Source: an uncultured Bacilli bacterium
GTDB taxonomy: Bacteria > Bacillota_I > Bacilli_A > RF39 > UBA660
Direction of reading: 5' to 3'
Length of the DNA: 11,554 bases
Assembly: GCA_934096715.1 (NCBI GenBank)
Contig: CAKOMQ010000028.1
Coordinates: forward strand, 1 to 11,554
Position 1 is the first letter of the stretch, and each line of letters starts with the position of its first letter. Both the position numbers and the translations under genes were made by a program. The notes under the pieces are model-generated. The model did not search any database and had not been told where the DNA came from. It saw only the letters and a list, made by a program, of their open reading frames with translations. Of the stretch, positions 5,461-11,554 are shown one piece after another.

Positions 5461-6072
5461 ATGAGCAAATATAAAAAAGAATTATTAGAATATAAAAAGT
5501 TTAAAAAGAATTTCAAATATGATTTTCCAGAAGTTGTAAATGATGGAGAAAATTATTATTTAGATGGCATTTTGATAAAAAATGCTGATGGTATGATTGG
5601 TGAAAGTGATAAATGGTTAAATGTCGGCTATAATTTAAAAGGCAAATATCCTAAATTATTATCTAACTTATTTCCATATAAATTTAAATTTAAAGGATAT
5701 ACTTTAAATTCTTTAGAATGTTTTTTTCAAGGAATTAAGTTTAAATCTAAGAAAATGCAAAAAAAGATTTTTAAGTATAGTAGAAAAGAAGCTTTAGCTC
5801 TTGGAGATATAAGTGATTATAATTGGAAAGAATCTGGCTATGTTTATTTTATGGGCAAAAAGATTATGAGAGATTCTAAAGAGTATGATGATATTATTGA
5901 TGAATTATATATAAGTGCTATTCAAAACGATTTATATCGTAACGCTATTAAAAATTGTAAAGTACCTATTGTTCATATTATTGGAGAATCTAGTAAAAAA
6001 GATACAACATTTACAAGATATGAATTTGAATATATGCTAAATTCATTAAGATGTTTTTTAAATAATAAGTAA
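5461..6072 (+). CDS. Divergent NADAR-family (YbiA-like) protein
   Basis: 203 residues. Residues 67-116 carry the NADAR signature: LSNLFP, then F-K-x-K-G-Y-T, then LECFFQGIKF with Glu86 at the position of the conserved glutamate, and an ALALGD turn. The usual C-terminal D-x-x-W-G block is replaced by DTTFTRYEF (181-189) before the terminal LNSLR helix. An extra 60-residue N-terminal region is rich in Lys and Tyr. NADAR proteins include N-glycosidases acting on riboflavin intermediates (YbiA) and enzymes removing ADP-ribose from guanine in nucleic acids. Losing the tryptophan block makes the activity here uncertain. It has its own promoter, lies next to the toxin locus and in an accessory-looking stretch. 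The ribosome site is AAGGT, six bases before ATG. Confidence 0.65.
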   Translation: MSKYKKELLEYKKFKKNFKYDFPEVVNDGENYYLDGILIKNADGMIGESDKWLNVGYNLKGKYPKLLSNLFPYKFKFKGYTLNSLECFFQGIKFKSKKMQKKIFKYSRKEALALGDISDYNWKESGYVYFMGKKIMRDSKEYDDIIDELYISAIQNDLYRNAIKNCKVPIVHIIGESSKKDTTFTRYEFEYMLNSLRCFLNNK

Positions 6073-6076
6073 GTTG

Positions 6077-6105
6077 TTTACTTAATCAAAAAAGTGGCTT
6101 ATAAT
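6077..6105 (+). promoter_or_regulatory. Promoter of the RsgI-like gene
   Basis: TTTACT (6077-6082), 17-base spacer, TATAAT (6100-6105). The flanks also match the promoter at 5411 (TTTACTTAAT at the -35 and CTTATAATAAAA at the -10). Confidence 0.75.
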
Positions 6106-6134
6106 AAAAATGTATAGTAGACAAGGAGAAAAAA

Positions 6135-6770
6135 ATGATTGAAACGATTAAAAAGAATAAGAAGATAATTATTCCTATTTTTGTTGGATTAGTTGTTATA
6201 CTTAGTGGTGTTTTGGTTTATTTAAATCTTAAGAAGGAAGAGACTGAAGTTAAGAGAAAGTTTGATGATAAAATAGTATCTACAATTACAATAGATATTA
6301 ATCCAAGTTTTAAATTAGAACTTAACAAAGATAACAAAGCCATTAATATTTTATCTTTAAATGATGATGCTGAAAATATTGAAATCAATGATTATAAAGG
6401 CAAAGACTTTGATAAAGTATTTGATAATATTACTAAAGAATTAATTGAAAAAGAATATGTTAATGAAAAAGCATATATCTTACTTAATATTGGTGGTAAA
6501 ATAAAAGAAGAAGATGTCAAAAAAGTTATTACAGATTCTTTTAAGAGCAATAATATTAATGCGGAAATAATTGTGCCTACAATTACAGATAGTTCTAAAG
6601 AATTAGCTAAAAAATATAATATTACAGAATCTAAAGCTGCTTATATAGAGCAAATAGTTAAAAATAATACTAAATTGAAAATCGAAGATATAGTAGAAAA
6701 CAGTGTTAAAGATATTAATAATAAAATAGAATCTATTAAAGAAGAAGCTAAGGAAAATAAGACTACTTAA
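6135..6770 (+). CDS. RsgI-like membrane-anchored protein, truncated by a stop
   Basis: 211 residues up to an in-frame TAA. A basic cytosolic N-terminus (1-11) is too short to be an RsgI anti-sigma domain. A membrane span (12-31) and an external domain follow. The external part (49-145) matches the RsgI/anti-sigma-factor central domain: ITIDINPSFKLELN, then ILSLNDDAENI, and later YILLNIGGKI. Residues 160-195 (KYNITESKAAYIEQI...) match the helical stretch that follows it in relatives. It ends in a Lys/Glu-rich linker that continues in frame after the stop (6771-7015) into a PepSY-like domain, so the gene appears broken. The ribosome site is AAGGAG (6123-6128). No sigI-like partner is in the window. 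Any regulatory role is uncertain. Confidence 0.7.
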   Translation: MIETIKKNKKIIIPIFVGLVVILSGVLVYLNLKKEETEVKRKFDDKIVSTITIDINPSFKLELNKDNKAINILSLNDDAENIEINDYKGKDFDKVFDNITKELIEKEYVNEKAYILLNIGGKIKEEDVKKVITDSFKSNNINAEIIVPTITDSSKELAKKYNITESKAAYIEQIVKNNTKLKIEDIVENSVKDINNKIESIKEEAKENKTT

Positions 6771-7015
6771 ACTAGTAGTAATAGTAGTTCTAAAAACTTA
6801 TCTAGTGCATCTATTACTGAAGAAAGTGCAATTCAAATTGGTTTAAGCCATTTTGGATTAGATAGAAACAATTGTGAATTAGTAGAGGCTGATCCAGTTT
6901 TAGAAATAAATACTGAAAGTTTCTATTATAGTTTATTGCAAGATGCAAAGGAGTATCACACGGATCTAATATTGATGCAAATACTGGCGCTATAACAGAT
7001 GCTAGAACTTGGTAA
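6771..7015 (+). pseudogene. Detached PepSY-like 3' part of the RsgI-like gene
   Basis: After the TAA at 6768-6770 the same frame reads a Ser/Asn linker (TSSNSSSKN), then SAIQIGLSHFG, typical of the first PepSY helix, and on through VLEINTESFYY. The expected closing motif IDANTGAI is present (6971-6994) but in the -1 frame, followed by TGG TAA at 7010-7015. A single-base loss somewhere between about 6930 and 6970 explains this. Two independent lesions make decay more likely than recoding, though sequencing error at one site cannot be excluded. Confidence 0.65.
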
Positions 7016-7052
7016 AATAAAAATACTGAAGTTTCAGCATTTTTATTTTACC
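7011..7052. terminator. Two-way terminator between convergent genes
   Basis: A 42-base palindrome: 7011-7030 pairs with 7033-7052, 20 positions with one A-C mismatch and a two-base gap. The arms are A-rich then T-rich, so each strand has a stem followed by Ts. The stops of the plus-strand remnant (7013-7015) and of the minus-strand gene (7043-7045) both lie inside the stem. Confidence 0.8.
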
Positions 7053-7414
7053 TTAAAAGTTTTAATTTCATCGTTAAATTTAAGTTTTAATGTATCATTT
7101 TTATAACTAATGACTTCAATTTTAGTGATGGTGTTTTCTGGTATATATTTATCACAAGAAAGTATTATATAGTTATCTTTATAGGTGTATGTTTCACACA
7201 AATCATAATAATCGATCGGACTACCATCGCTACCATAATAAGAAAAATGTTTATTCTTACCAAAGTAAATGTTTTCACTATCTTCGTGTACTTGTCTAGT
7301 AAATGTTATTCCAGCAAAATTTGGTATAGATTTATTGTATAGGATAATTCCTAATATAATTAAAGTAACTAGTATAATAGGAATTATAAAATATAAATAT
7401 TTTTTAAAATTCAT
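7043..7414 (-). CDS. Small membrane-anchored extracytoplasmic protein, unknown family
   Basis: 123 residues. The N-terminus MNFKKYLY is followed by one hydrophobic span (about 7-26) with no lipobox or clear signal-peptidase site, so it is likely a membrane-anchored outward-facing protein. The rest is beta-rich and aromatic: a glycine/tyrosine stretch HFSYYGSDGSPIDYYDLC, then a second cysteine in ILSCD, about 18 residues on, which could form a disulfide. I do not recognise the family. AAGGAG precedes the ATG at 7414 by eight bases, a convincing ribosome site. A possible promoter further upstream on the minus strand (TAGACT, 17 bases, TAAAAT) is weak. It converges with the broken RsgI-like gene and diverges from the MBOAT gene. 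Confidence 0.7.
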   Translation of the reverse strand: MNFKKYLYFIIPIILVTLIILGIILYNKSIPNFAGITFTRQVHEDSENIYFGKNKHFSYYGSDGSPIDYYDLCETYTYKDNYIILSCDKYIPENTITKIEVISYKNDTLKLKFNDEIKTFKVK

Positions 7415-7470
7415 GATTATTCTCCTTAATTTTATTTTACTCTTTTATAGTAAAGAAGTCTAGTTACATA

Positions 7471-7499
7471 TTTCTTAAAACTTTGTAACATGCTATAAT
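7471..7499 (+). promoter_or_regulatory. Extended -10 promoter of the MBOAT gene cluster
   Basis: TGCTATAAT (7491-7499) is a strong extended -10. The -35 at 17 bases is only TTTCTT (7471-7476). The predicted start near 7505 leaves a very short leader holding AGGAGG (7507-7512). Confidence 0.6.
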
Positions 7500-7520
7500 A
7501 TGTACTAGGAGGATTTATAT

Positions 7521-8903
7521 ATGGTATTTTCAAGTATTACATTTATATATTATTTTTTACCAATAGTGTTATTTCTTTATTTTATAGTACCTAAAAAATA
7601 TCGTAATTTAGTGCTTTTAATTAGTAGTTTATTATTTTATTTTTATGGAGAACAAAAATACATTTTATTACTAGTTGGAAGTTCCATATTCAATTACTTC
7701 TTCGGTAAATTAATAAGTAAAAGTAAAAAAAGTAAACTATATTTAGTTCTTGACTTACTTGTAAATTTCTCAGTATTGATATATTTTAAATATATGGATT
7801 TCTTTATAGAGAACTTTAATAATATATTTAATATTTCTCTAAGTTATTTAAATTTAATAATACCCCTAGGAATAAGTTTTTATACATTCCAAGCTACTAG
7901 TTACTTAATAGATGTTTATAATAAAAAGATAGAGTATGAAAATAATTTTATTGATTTCTGTACTTATTTAGTTATGTTTCCGCATTTAACAGCAGGTCCA
8001 ATTGTTAGATATTCTACCATAAAAAATGAATTAAAAAATCAATCTATTAGTTATAGTAATTTTTCACTAGGAGTATATAGATTTACTACTGGTTTATTTA
8101 AGAAAGTAATGATATCTGATTTACTTAGCAGTTATGTTACTACTTTAACAAGTTTAAATTCTCCTAGTGTTTTAAGTTTTTGGCTTATAGCTATTATGAA
8201 TACTTTAATAATTTATTTTGACTTTTCAGGTTATAGTGATATGGCTATTGGACTTGGTAAGATGTTTGGTTTTACTTTCTTAGAGAACTTTAATTATCCA
8301 CTTACTGCTAATTCTATTACAGAATTCTGGCGTAGATGGCATATATCATTATCAAGTTGGTTTAGAGATTATATTTATATTCCAATGGGTGGTAACAGAG
8401 TAAAAAAAATAAGATGGTACTTTAATATCTTTGTTGTATGGATGACTACTGGTTTATGGCATGGTGCTAGTTGGAATTTTGTTATTTGGGGTTTATATTT
8501 TGCAGTCCTTCTAGTATTTGAAAAAGCCTTTATATTAAAGTTTTTAAATAAACATAAAATACTAGGTATTATTAGTACTAACTTACTAGTAATTATAAGC
8601 TTTGTTATATTTAATAATAGTAATTTATCTGATATAGGTGTATTCTTAAGTAGTATGTTTGGATTAAATAATTTACCACTTGTTAATAGTGAAGTACTAT
8701 TCTACTTAAGAAATTATGGTATAACTATTATTTTAGCAGGTTTGTTAGCTAGTCCAATAATAAGTAATTGGTTTAATAAAATAAAAAATAAATATAAGAT
8801 TATGACTTTAATTGAGCCACTTATATATGTAGTTATACTTTTAATGGTTACTGCATTTATACTTGATGAATCATTTAATCCATTCTTATATTTTAGGTTT
8901 TAA
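7521..8903 (+). CDS. MBOAT O-acyltransferase, AlgI/DltB type
   Basis: 460 residues with about ten membrane spans. The start MVFSSITFIYYFLP is typical of AlgI-like proteins. Other family blocks are PLGISFYTFQ (115-124), PHLTAGPIVRY (154-164), FDFSGYSDMAIG (233-244), FWRRWHISLSSWFRDYIYIP (269-288, with His274) and GLWHGASWNF (311-320, with the presumed catalytic His314). Such proteins carry acyl groups, usually acetyl, across the membrane to exported polysaccharides or teichoic acids. The following DHHW/AlgX-like gene, not a dltA/C/D set, favours polysaccharide O-acetylation over D-alanylation. The ribosome site is AGGAGG, eight bases before ATG. It leads a four-gene cluster. Confidence 0.92.
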   Translation: MVFSSITFIYYFLPIVLFLYFIVPKKYRNLVLLISSLLFYFYGEQKYILLLVGSSIFNYFFGKLISKSKKSKLYLVLDLLVNFSVLIYFKYMDFFIENFNNIFNISLSYLNLIIPLGISFYTFQATSYLIDVYNKKIEYENNFIDFCTYLVMFPHLTAGPIVRYSTIKNELKNQSISYSNFSLGVYRFTTGLFKKVMISDLLSSYVTTLTSLNSPSVLSFWLIAIMNTLIIYFDFSGYSDMAIGLGKMFGFTFLENFNYPLTANSITEFWRRWHISLSSWFRDYIYIPMGGNRVKKIRWYFNIFVVWMTTGLWHGASWNFVIWGLYFAVLLVFEKAFILKFLNKHKILGIISTNLLVIISFVIFNNSNLSDIGVFLSSMFGLNNLPLVNSEVLFYLRNYGITIILAGLLASPIISNWFNKIKNKYKIMTLIEPLIYVVILLMVTAFILDESFNPFLYFRF

Positions 8904-8917
8904 AAGGGGGCTAATGA

Positions 8918-10006
8918 ATGAAAGATAAGATAGTAACATATACATTTGTTATATTTATTTCTTTATTTATGATAATGAGTATTATAATTAAAGATAAAGA
9001 TGTATCTAAATTAGAAAGAAGAGTACTTAAAAGTACTCCTAATATTAAAGAATTACTTAGTAGTGATAATACTTATTTTAGTGATTTAAATAGTTATTTT
9101 GAAGATCAATTTCCTTTTAGAGATAAGTTTATTAATACTAAAAGTATCTTACTTAATAAAATAGTATTAAATAAAATTAATCATAATATCCTAGATTATA
9201 ATGATAATTTATTTGAAATAGATTCTAGTGTTAATGAGAAATCTATTAAACATTTAATTAACAAGATTACTTTAGTAGATAAGTTATATGATATAGGTAG
9301 TAATAGTTATTTTATAATGTTGCCAGATAAGAATTATTATTTAGATAGTGATATACCTAAAATGGATTATGATTATATGGAAAATTTACTTAAATATTAT
9401 TTACCTGCTAGTATTAAATGGATTGATGTAAAAGATACTCTTAATATAGATAGTTATTATAAAACTGATATTCATTTTAAACAAGATAAGTTAGAAAACT
9501 TATTAAGTAGGATTAGAAATAACATGGATTTAAGTGAATATCCATATCCAAATAAAATAGAAAAATATAAACCATTCTATGGTGCTTTATATTCTAAAGG
9601 TAGTAATAAAAACTTAAGTGATACGATTAATGTATTATATAATGATTCAATAAAAAATAGTAAAGTATATAACTATGAAAAGAAAAAGTATACTATGATA
9701 TATGATAAAAATAATTTTAATAATATAGATGGATATGATATATTTTTAGAAGGTGCTAGTCCTTTAATAATAATAGAGAATAGTAACTCACAAAGTAATA
9801 AGGAATTAGTAATGTTTAGAGATTCATTCTCAAGTACTCTAGCACCACTTTTAATAGATAATTATAGTAAGATTACTTTAATAGATTTAAGATATGTGAG
9901 TAGTATAAGTATAAAAAATATAGATGAGGTTAAAATAAATAAAGATACAGATGTTTTATTTGTTTATAGTGTTCCAATTATTAATAATAGTTTTAGTTTG
10001 AAGTGA
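8918..10006 (+). CDS. DHHW/AlgX-like SGNH protein, partner of the MBOAT
   Basis: 362 residues with one N-terminal span (about 5-24) and an extracytoplasmic domain. Early motifs are ERRVLKSTP and YFEDQFPFRDKFI (60-72), both usual in DHHW and AlgJ/AlgX relatives. The signature normally written DHHW is DIHF here (184-187, in YYKTDIHFK), so Asp184 and His186 of an Asp-x-His pair are kept. The later FRDSFSSTLAPLL block (300-312) supplies the likely nucleophile Ser303. Family members move or transfer acetyl groups delivered by the MBOAT. It starts 14 bases after the MBOAT stop, with AAAGGGGG as ribosome site, so it is cotranscribed. Length is near the family's usual size. Confidence 0.82.
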   Translation: MKDKIVTYTFVIFISLFMIMSIIIKDKDVSKLERRVLKSTPNIKELLSSDNTYFSDLNSYFEDQFPFRDKFINTKSILLNKIVLNKINHNILDYNDNLFEIDSSVNEKSIKHLINKITLVDKLYDIGSNSYFIMLPDKNYYLDSDIPKMDYDYMENLLKYYLPASIKWIDVKDTLNIDSYYKTDIHFKQDKLENLLSRIRNNMDLSEYPYPNKIEKYKPFYGALYSKGSNKNLSDTINVLYNDSIKNSKVYNYEKKKYTMIYDKNNFNNIDGYDIFLEGASPLIIIENSNSQSNKELVMFRDSFSSTLAPLLIDNYSKITLIDLRYVSSISIKNIDEVKINKDTDVLFVYSVPIINNSFSLK

Positions 10007-10060
10007 TTAGTTAAAAAAATATTGATAAACAATATATAAAATATAAGGAGTGATGAAGTA

Positions 10061-10519
10061 ATGAAAAAAATAATAATGGTTTTATTTGTTAGTGTGTTAT
10101 TGGTGCTAACTAGTGGGTGTGGTAGTGAAAATCTCGAAGGAAATTTATCTGGTATAATGTCTAAATTATATGAAGGTATAAAAAGTGATAACTTAGGAGA
10201 ATTAGAGAATATAAAAGTAGATAGTGAGAATCAAGATTATTATATAGGAGATGTAAGTTTTAAATATACAGATGCTTTAGCTAGTGAGCCAGCAATGTCT
10301 AGTATTGCTCATTCAGTTGTACTTATTAGAGTTAAAGATACTAAAGATATAGAAAAGTATAAAAAAGAAATAAAAGAAAAAGTTGATCCAGCTAAATGGG
10401 TATGTGTAAGTGTAGATGAAAAGAATGTTATCGTTGAAAGTAAAGGAGATTTAATATTACTTGTAATGGATAATGAATATGGTAAAATTATCAAAGATAA
10501 TTTCTTAAAATTAAAATAA
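10061..10519 (+). CDS. DUF4358-like lipoprotein
   Basis: 152 residues. A lipoprotein signal peptide ends in the lipobox LTSGC with Cys20. The mature part includes VVLIRVKDTKDIEKYKKEIK, then DPAKWVCVSVD and LILLVMDN, matching the DUF4358 family as I know it. Such small lipoproteins often accompany MBOAT/DHHW genes in gut Firmicutes, but their role is unknown. It would face the outer side of the membrane, near the acylation proteins. The ribosome site is AAGGAG (10045-10050), ten bases before ATG, a slightly long spacing. The 54-base gap from the previous gene shows no convincing promoter, so cotranscription is likely. Confidence 0.75.
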   Translation: MKKIIMVLFVSVLLVLTSGCGSENLEGNLSGIMSKLYEGIKSDNLGELENIKVDSENQDYYIGDVSFKYTDALASEPAMSSIAHSVVLIRVKDTKDIEKYKKEIKEKVDPAKWVCVSVDEKNVIVESKGDLILLVMDNEYGKIIKDNFLKLK

Positions 10520-10523
10520 TCTA

Positions 10524-10552
10524 TTGTAGTTTTTTAAAAAAGATATTATACT
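10524..10552 (+). promoter_or_regulatory. Promoter of the SGNH hydrolase gene
   Basis: TTGTAG (10524-10529), 17-base spacer, TATACT (10547-10552). It suggests the hydrolase can be transcribed apart from the upstream three genes. Confidence 0.6.
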
Positions 10553-10578
10553 TAAGAAGTAATGAATAGGTGATTAGT

Positions 10579-11367
10579 ATGAAAAAAAGAATTTTGACTA
10601 TTTATATTTCAATATTATTATTACTTACAGTTTTAATATCTTTTTTTGTTGCTAAGTTTTATATATTAGATATTTATAAACCAGTTAAAGTTAGTTATAC
10701 AACAGAATCTAATGTTAAAGTTAAAGATGAAAAAAATGTGCCAGATCATAAAGAAGTAGAGAAGGATACTAAGAAAGATAATATCACAAATTCTGATAAT
10801 AATAGTTCTAGTATACCTAACTATACTAATGATGGAAGCGCTAAAACTATATTTTTAAATAAGAATGCCGTAGTTGTTGGAGACTCAATGGGTGAAGGAT
10901 TAAGCGCTTATGGTGCTTTAGATAAGTACAGTGTTGTATTTCATAGGGGTAGAAGAATAGATAATATGAAGGCAGATATGCCAACTGTTATCGAAAAGAA
11001 TCCAAGTTATTTGTTTTTAGCATATGGTGCCAATGATTTAAAGAATTGGAATGGTAATGTAGATGGATTTATAAATGCCTATAGAACAAGTATCAATTAT
11101 ATTAAAAGTGTTTTACCTAATACAAAGATTATTATTAATTCTGTTTTACCTACTAGTAGTACTGCACAAAGTAAGACACCAGCATTTACTTACCAATCAG
11201 CATTTAATGAAGCATTAAAGAATTTAACTGGTGAACTTGGAGTAGACTTTTTAGAAAATAGTATGTATTTATCTGATGATTCATATTCTCCAGATGGTAT
11301 TCATCCTAAGTCTTTTTTCTTTCACAAATGGGCAGAACATATGGCAGAATATCTTAATAATAATTAA
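10579..11367 (+). CDS. Membrane-anchored SGNH/GDSL hydrolase
   Basis: 262 residues. One N-terminal span (about 5-30) is followed by a low-complexity Lys/Asp/Asn/Ser linker (45-85) and an extracytoplasmic SGNH domain. Block I is VVVGDSMGEG with nucleophile Ser103. Block III is AYGANDL with Asn152. Block V is SPDGIHP with Asp239 and His242, so the catalytic set is complete. It probably acts as an esterase or acetyltransferase on a surface glycan, consistent with the MBOAT and DHHW genes upstream. I prefer the ATG at 10579: the possible GTG at 10570 lies inside the AGGTGA ribosome site (10568-10573). It may have its own promoter at 10524. Confidence 0.85.
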   Translation: MKKRILTIYISILLLLTVLISFFVAKFYILDIYKPVKVSYTTESNVKVKDEKNVPDHKEVEKDTKKDNITNSDNNSSSIPNYTNDGSAKTIFLNKNAVVVGDSMGEGLSAYGALDKYSVVFHRGRRIDNMKADMPTVIEKNPSYLFLAYGANDLKNWNGNVDGFINAYRTSINYIKSVLPNTKIIINSVLPTSSTAQSKTPAFTYQSAFNEALKNLTGELGVDFLENSMYLSDDSYSPDGIHPKSFFFHKWAEHMAEYLNNN

Positions 11368-11416
11368 TGATAATATAACTTTTATAAAAAAAGTGTCTAA
11401 AAGTATAAAAAATTGC

Positions 11417-11445
11417 TTGCATAATATAATTTTGTATAGTATAAT
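11417..11445 (+). promoter_or_regulatory. Strong promoter of tRNA-Val
   Basis: TTGCAT (11417-11422), 17-base spacer, TATAAT (11440-11445), about 36 bases before the mature tRNA. Confidence 0.8.
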
Positions 11446-11479
11446 TTTAATTGTCCGAGAGATAAACGGATAATTAAAA
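11445..11479 (+). promoter_or_regulatory. Leader hairpin between promoter and tRNA-Val
   Basis: 13 pairs with one G-T (11445-11457 with 11467-11479) and a nine-base loop, ending two bases before the tRNA. The inner part (TTGTCCG/CGGATAA) would be in the precursor leader. No T-run follows, so it is not a plus-strand terminator. Confidence 0.45.
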
Positions 11480-11481
11480 AT

Positions 11482-11554
11482 GGGCGATTAGCTCAGTTGG
11501 TTAGAGCACCTGCCTTACAAGCAGGGGGTCATAGGTTCGAGTCCTATATCGCCC
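11482..11554 (+). tRNA. tRNA-Val (TAC), 3' end cut by the window
   Basis: 73 bases through the acceptor stem. GGGCGAT pairs with ATCGCCC. The anticodon stem CCTGC/GCAGG carries the loop CTTACAA, anticodon TAC. The T arm is GGTTCGAGTCC. The discriminator base and CCA lie beyond the window, where further tRNA genes could follow. Confidence 0.95.

Noticed and set aside
4974..7460. Mobile element inserted at tRNA-Arg
   Set aside because: The stretch looks accessory, but I found no integrase, no transposase and no repeat of the tRNA 3' end downstream.
7269..7463. Plus-strand open frame opposite the small membrane protein
   Set aside because: It lies almost wholly opposite a minus-strand gene that has a good ribosome site and membrane span; it has neither a promoter nor a domain.
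7463..7490. GTTACA/TGTAAC inverted repeat as an operator before the MBOAT gene
   Set aside because: Six-base arms 16 bases apart are expected by chance in such AT-rich DNA, and there is no second site.
10309..10494. Minus-strand open frame inside the DUF4358 lipoprotein gene
   Set aside because: Low-complexity Ser/Thr/Phe composition typical of a shadow frame; the plus-strand lipoprotein is well supported.
11276..11473. Open frame running from the SGNH gene into the tRNA-Val leader
   Set aside because: It is out of frame with the SGNH domain and covers the tRNA promoter; no ribosome site.

Overview
The window looks like a chromosome segment of a very AT-rich Gram-positive-lineage bacterium (Bacillota/Bacilli, possibly one of the uncultured gut lineages near Mollicutes). 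The signs are AGGAGG-type ribosome sites, sigma-A promoters with 17-base spacers, heavy use of AGT, AGA and TTA codons, cell-wall precursor genes (glmM), and gut-Firmicute families such as DUF4358 and DHHW. TGA is used as a stop and TGG for Trp, so the standard bacterial code applies. The lineage is inferred from these features only.

Positions 1-4973 are a compact housekeeping block. It holds a small membrane protein, RmuC, a histidine-phosphatase-fold protein that has lost its catalytic residues, and a minus-strand tRNA-Met with its own promoter and terminator. Then come a HAD hydrolase, a stand-alone GlmU-type acetyltransferase that overlaps glmM by one base, and tRNA-Arg(CCT). The acetyltransferase and GlmM plausibly act on consecutive steps of UDP-GlcNAc synthesis.

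Positions 4974-7460 look accessory. The main feature is an apparent type I toxin-antitoxin locus: a 27-residue hydrophobic peptide gene whose mRNA has a hairpin over its ribosome site, with a convergent antisense RNA. The antisense RNA starts inside a second, start-less copy of the toxin coding sequence (36 of 38 bases identical in the core). It overlaps the toxin mRNA 3' end by about 95 bases. It is followed by a divergent NADAR-family protein, an RsgI-like/PepSY gene broken by a stop and a frameshift, and a convergent small membrane-anchored protein. The last two are separated by a 42-base near-perfect palindrome that serves as a two-way terminator.

Positions 7460-11367 form a cell-surface acylation cluster: an AlgI/DltB-type MBOAT acyltransferase, a DHHW/AlgX-like SGNH protein, a DUF4358 lipoprotein and a membrane-anchored SGNH/GDSL hydrolase. 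Together they probably O-acetylate an exported glycan; the substrate cannot be read from sequence. The window ends with tRNA-Val(TAC), preceded by a strong promoter and a leader hairpin.
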